Shown here one piece after another: positions 11,406 to 14,963 of a DNA stretch of 14,963 nucleotides. The notes under the pieces were generated by a model. It saw only the letters and a program-made list of their open reading frames with translations, was not told where the DNA came from and ran no database searches. The stretch comes from Clostridium sp. (GTDB lineage: Bacteria; Bacillota; Clostridia; Lachnospirales; Lachnospiraceae): the NCBI GenBank assembly GCA_018377235.1, contig JAGZZT010000027.1:1-14963 (forward strand), written 5' to 3'. The position numbers and the translations under genes are program-made. Position 1 is the first letter of the stretch. Every line of letters begins with the position of its first letter.

Positions 11406-14400
11406 CTAGGCCGCCGCATTGGCGTTGATGGTATCTATCACTCGTTTGATTCCCAGCCATACGCTCATATCAGTGAATATCTCAACCACGCTTCCCCGAT
11501 CTGTGAACGGCGGTTCCTGAAGCACAGAAAAATCCTTCATCACTCCATTGCGGACAATGTATTCCACGATCTGGTTCACAAAGTAAATCTGACGGTTGTC
11601 CAGATTTGCGCCTGTCAGGTACTCTGAAAACGCCTCTTTGGCCGCACTCATATCCAGTCCTACGATCTCCCGGACAAATTCGCCCAGAGGTTTCGCGCCA
11701 AATTCCTGCTCATAGTCCTGCTTCGTGCCGACTTCATGCCACAGCGTCTCTTCTAACGCCTCTATATCCGCCTGAGTCAAAGGCTGATTCGTCTTTAACT
11801 TGGCAATCGCAGGATTATCCTGGTGCTGCCTGATATAATGCTCCGCCTTGGCCTTATAATTTTTCAGTTCGTCATTCTCCAGCTCCGATTCCTTCCACTC
11901 CATGGAAAGCAGTTCGTCTGTGAAATTTGTGGTATATTTGATTTTTCCTACAGGAACATACTTCATCAGATCGCGAAGCTTCTCCCTGATTTCCTCAAAT
12001 TCATTGATTCCGGCAGTTTCAACATAATCAGTGTGCAGAATCTTCTCAATCAGAGCAGACTGGGCCTGAATTTCAGGGATATTGGACATGCCTGCAATTC
12101 CAGCTACTTTTCTGTTAAGATCTGTCCGGGCTTTTGAATACTTCTTTCCAACCAGACAGGCCAGCTCAATCCCATACATAAGCGCGTCAAACCGAACGGC
12201 GTTTACTTCATCCCCGTCCGGCTGGATTAAAGGCGCCACTTCATCCCTCACAAGCAGGGTGTCCTCGTAGGTAAGGGCGTGATAGCCAGACGGTTCCGAA
12301 TACAGCTCCACATACTTCAGATGCTGGCGCACAGCAAAATTGTCCCTCGGCAGTTCCTTCACCTTCCCGCTCATCTGGTCCACCAGCGCTTTTCGGTATG
12401 CAATCAGCCGGTCCGTCTGATATTCCATATCCTGAAGCTTATAGGAAATTTCAAACTGCAGATTAAAAATCGCTCCCTGAAGGGGAATTGTATTTGCTGC
12501 AGCTTTTCCTTTATTCATTCGGAAAAAATCAAAATTTCCGCAAAAATCAAAAATATAGAATTTCTGCTTATCTTCTCCATCCAGCAGACCAGGACAGAGC
12601 CTTGTGCCCCGCCCAATCATCTGCCAGAATTTTGCCTTGCTCATAACCTTTTTGAAAAATACCAGGTTCAGAACCTCCGGCACGTCGATTCCCGTATCCA
12701 GCATATCCACGGAAATGGCAATCTGGGGCAGCTTTTTCGGATCAGAAAATTCATCAATGGCGCTCTGGGCATAGGTCATATAGTTGTCGATTACTTTCGC
12801 ATAGTCTGGAAGGCTGGGGTACTCTTTATGGAACACTTCCAGAATCTTCTCTGCATGATCGTGATTTCTGGCAAAAATAATCGTCTTTCCAAGCTTCTGG
12901 CCATAGTCAATTTTTATTCCGTCTGTCATCAGTATATTTAAAACCTGTTTGATTGTGTCCTCATTGAAAATCCACGAGTTGAGAGCTGAAGAGCCGATGG
13001 ATTCCGGCAAATTCCCCTGTCCTCCTCCAAAGGTCGCCTCATAAGCTTCCTTATCCTCCTCTGACAGCTCGTCGTATACGATCCCCTGCTCAATGAACTT
13101 AAGCTTTGATTCCACAGAGACATAGTCCACCAGATATCCGTCCTTTACCGCCTGGGCCAGATCATATCCATAAGTGGGTACGCCATTTTCCAATTCAAAG
13201 ATCTCATATGTATTTTTATCAATTTCATCCTTCGGCGTAGCCGTAAGCCCGACTAAAGGCGCGTCAAAATAGGAGAAAATATCCCTGTATTTGTTGTAAA
13301 TAGAGCGATGGGCCTCATCGCAGATGACAAGGTCAAAATGACCGCAGGTAAAGAGTTTTCCCTGGCTGTCGCTGACCGTATCAATACAGTTTATCATCGT
13401 CTGATAGGTGGAGAACACACAGTGGGCATTGTAATTGTCCTTCTCCTCCACCAGATTCGTACACGATAAGCTGGGCAGCAGATTCACAAAGCTTCGTTTC
13501 GCCTGAGTGACAAGAGAATTTCTGTCGGCAAGGAACAGGATATTCTTCACCCAGCCGGCCTTCAGAAGGCAGTCGCACAGCGCAATCACGGTTCTCGTCT
13601 TTCCGGAACCTGTGGCCATCACAAGCAGCGCTTTCCTGCGGTTCTTTTCATCGAAGCTTCTGCAGACTGCCTTAATGGCGGCTTCCTGATAATACCGCCC
13701 GGCAATATTTTTATTCACTGCGACGTGCTCCAGGCTTGTCCGCATGGCCAATAAGTTAAACCACTTCTCCAGGTCTCTCTTGGAATAGATGACCGCGCAT
13801 TGTCTCTCAGGATACTGCCCGTCGATAATACGCGTCTCGAATCCGTTAGTCAGGAAAATAACAGGTCTTCTCTTATATTTCTGCTCCAGCAGATCGGCGT
13901 AAAGCTTCGCCTGCTGCCTTCCCCTGGAAACGTCCGCGCAGGTCCGCTTCGCCTCAATCACAGCAAGAGGGCGGTGCATATCATCGTAAAGAACGTAATC
14001 CGCAAAGCCAATTCCAGACTTGTTCGGCATTCCAGGAAGCTCTACTTCATTGAGCCAGTCCTTTCCCTCCGTCCAGCCTGCCTCCATCAGCATAGCATCG
14101 ATGTATAGCTTTCTGGTCTTATACTCTGATAAATCAAGCGGCTTGGGAACATAGGCCTGCTGCTGTTCCTGCCTGCGGGCAGATAATTCTTCTTTCAGCG
14201 AAGCATTTTCCGCCATTAGTTTCTGTAAATCCAGCTCCTGCTTCGCAGACTTCTCCTGTTCCCTTTCCAGTTCTGCTTTTACGGCGCTGGCCGCCGCTTT
14301 CGATTCCCTCGCCTTCTCAATCCGGGAAGTGATGACGGTTCTGTCAAAGGAGCGTTCTTCATACTGAGTGGAATAGCAGCAGGCCACAAAGTCCAGATAG

Positions 14401-14750
14401 ATAAACAGGTTCTCCAGGCAGAGCATGGCCTCGTCCCTTCCCAGCTTCTTATTGCTGTGGGCTACATTGTTGCCGCATCTCCTGATGTAGTCCATGCGCT
14501 TCCACAGATCAGGCCCCACAATATCCCTGTATTCCTCGGCATTCATCAGGCTCTGCAGATTATCCTGGTAGGGCATTTCCAGATCCGAATCCACAGAATA
14601 CATCCATTTTACAGCAAACTCCATGGCCCGGCGGCTATTGATTATGCTGGCCTCCGGATCCATAAGAATAATCTTCTCCGCAGATATGGCGACGTCTGCA
14701 AATCGGGAAAATTTTGGTTCCTGTTTTAAATAATCAAAATTAGTGAGCAT
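11406..14750 (-). CDS. hsdR: Type I restriction enzyme R subunit (endonuclease and translocase)
   Basis: HsdR is the motor and nuclease of a type I restriction-modification complex (with HsdM and HsdS); it pumps DNA using ATP and cuts at a distance. The 1114 residues contain: an N-terminal DUF4145 domain (about 1-125, with CGNNVAHSNKKLGRDEA); a charged, probably coiled-coil stretch (about 143-195); a PD-(D/E)xK nuclease with D251 and E266-A-K268 (VIEAKRT); and a superfamily 2 helicase core with Walker A ATGSGKT (379-385), DEAH (478-481), GLTATP (501-506) and QMIGRGTR (710-717). A C-terminal helical region for complex assembly follows. All catalytic motifs are intact. GGAGG lies 6 nt before the ATG. 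It follows hsdS by 15 bp, so both are in one operon; hsdM is presumably upstream outside the window. No clear terminator follows the stop codon. Confidence 0.96.
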   Translation of the reverse strand: MLTNFDYLKQEPKFSRFADVAISAEKIILMDPEASIINSRRAMEFAVKWMYSVDSDLEMPYQDNLQSLMNAEEYRDIVGPDLWKRMDYIRRCGNNVAHSNKKLGRDEAMLCLENLFIYLDFVACCYSTQYEERSFDRTVITSRIEKARESKAAASAVKAELEREQEKSAKQELDLQKLMAENASLKEELSARRQEQQQAYVPKPLDLSEYKTRKLYIDAMLMEAGWTEGKDWLNEVELPGMPNKSGIGFADYVLYDDMHRPLAVIEAKRTCADVSRGRQQAKLYADLLEQKYKRRPVIFLTNGFETRIIDGQYPERQCAVIYSKRDLEKWFNLLAMRTSLEHVAVNKNIAGRYYQEAAIKAVCRSFDEKNRRKALLVMATGSGKTRTVIALCDCLLKAGWVKNILFLADRNSLVTQAKRSFVNLLPSLSCTNLVEEKDNYNAHCVFSTYQTMINCIDTVSDSQGKLFTCGHFDLVICDEAHRSIYNKYRDIFSYFDAPLVGLTATPKDEIDKNTYEIFELENGVPTYGYDLAQAVKDGYLVDYVSVESKLKFIEQGIVYDELSEEDKEAYEATFGGGQGNLPESIGSSALNSWIFNEDTIKQVLNILMTDGIKIDYGQKLGKTIIFARNHDHAEKILEVFHKEYPSLPDYAKVIDNYMTYAQSAIDEFSDPKKLPQIAISVDMLDTGIDVPEVLNLVFFKKVMSKAKFWQMIGRGTRLCPGLLDGEDKQKFYIFDFCGNFDFFRMNKGKAAANTIPLQGAIFNLQFEISYKLQDMEYQTDRLIAYRKALVDQMSGKVKELPRDNFAVRQHLKYVELYSEPSGYHALTYEDTLLVRDEVAPLIQPDGDEVNAVRFDALMYGIELACLVGKKYSKARTDLNRKVAGIAGMSNIPEIQAQSALIEKILHTDYVETAGINEFEEIREKLRDLMKYVPVGKIKYTTNFTDELLSMEWKESELENDELKNYKAKAEHYIRQHQDNPAIAKLKTNQPLTQADIEALEETLWHEVGTKQDYEQEFGAKPLGEFVREIVGLDMSAAKEAFSEYLTGANLDNRQIYFVNQIVEYIVRNGVMKDFSVLQEPPFTDRGSVVEIFTDMSVWLGIKRVIDTINANAAA

Positions 14751-14765
14751 AGAGCGCCTCCCTCC

Positions 14766-14963
14766 TTATAGTTTTTGTATACTGACGCGATTCTTTGCGG
14801 TTTCTCTTCCCCTCCGGTGATTTGGATTGCTTTGGTGCGGCAGAGGGGTGCAGATTTTAGTGAATTTTGATTTGGCGACTTGGTGGACTAAGGCGGCAAA
14901 TTGATCCTGTACAGCAATAGGCGGTAATGGTAATGAAAATCCTTCCACCTGACTCTTATTAAC
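14766..14963 (-). CDS. hsdS: Type I restriction enzyme S subunit, C-terminal end (partial)
   Basis: Only the last 65 codons are in the window; the gene continues beyond the right edge. VNKSQVEGFSLPLPPIAVQ followed by DQFAALVHQVAKSK is the typical ending of a second target-recognition domain passing into the conserved C-terminal helix of HsdS, the subunit that recognises the DNA sequence. In most homologs a helix of the type SLEELETLKKSLMQEYF follows KSK. Here the last 31 residues (from FTKICTPLPHQ to SIQKL) are rich in H, P, N and R and do not look like that helix. A shift of one frame does not restore it. The protein may thus be truncated or altered by recombination. The position directly in front of hsdR supports the identification. 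Confidence 0.75.
   Translation of the reverse strand, partial: VNKSQVEGFSLPLPPIAVQDQFAALVHQVAKSKFTKICTPLPHQSNPNHRRGRETAKNRVSIQKL

Noticed and set aside
12279..12941. Plus-strand open frame of 220 codons opposite hsdR
   Set aside because: It is antisense to the helicase part of hsdR, which is complete in all motifs. No promoter or ribosome-binding site is evident.

Overview
The window is bacterial chromosome from a low-to-moderate GC Firmicute, most likely a Lachnospiraceae-type clostridium. This is inferred from strong AGGAGG ribosome-binding sites, TTGACA/TATAAT promoters, a T-box leader on thrS, a tRNA gene without encoded CCA, the secG-rnr-smpB-ssrA gene order and a DUF1540 protein. The species cannot be named from the sequence alone. 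Every gene I can support lies on the minus strand, so transcription runs from high to low coordinates; no plus-strand gene is convincing.

In the direction of transcription: (1) The right edge (14963 to 11406) is the end of a type I restriction-modification locus: the last 65 codons of hsdS with an unusual tail, then a complete 1114-residue hsdR. (2) 11160-11368 holds a short remnant of an AraC-type regulator. (3) 11131-7506 is the protein export and ribosome-rescue block: secG, rnr, smpB and ssrA (tmRNA). RNase R, SmpB and tmRNA cooperate in trans-translation. (4) 7266-4714 carries a MATE-family exporter and a branched-chain aminotransferase (ilvE), each with its own promoter. (5) 4683-2323 is thrS behind a threonine T-box leader. 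(6) 2184-1870 is a small cysteine-rich DUF1540 gene with its own terminator. (7) 1688-231 is the infC-rpmI-rplT operon, with a consensus promoter, a leader of about 234 nt ending in an attenuator-like terminator, an AUU start codon for infC, and a strong terminator after rplT. (8) A tRNA-Leu with anticodon AAG and its own promoter closes the window.

The genes are mainly translation and RNA-quality-control housekeeping, next to a mobile-prone restriction locus. The most informative features are regulatory: the T-box of thrS, a leader of infC with a visible alternative pairing that would disrupt its terminator, the AUU start of infC, and several palindromic intergenic elements. I found no clearly new multi-gene system. 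The best leads are the infC leader, the altered hsdS tail, the dispersed palindromic repeat upstream of rnr and infC, and the AraC-type remnant. Several start codons were moved from the longest open frame to positions that fit a ribosome-binding site (infC, ilvE, smpB, secG).
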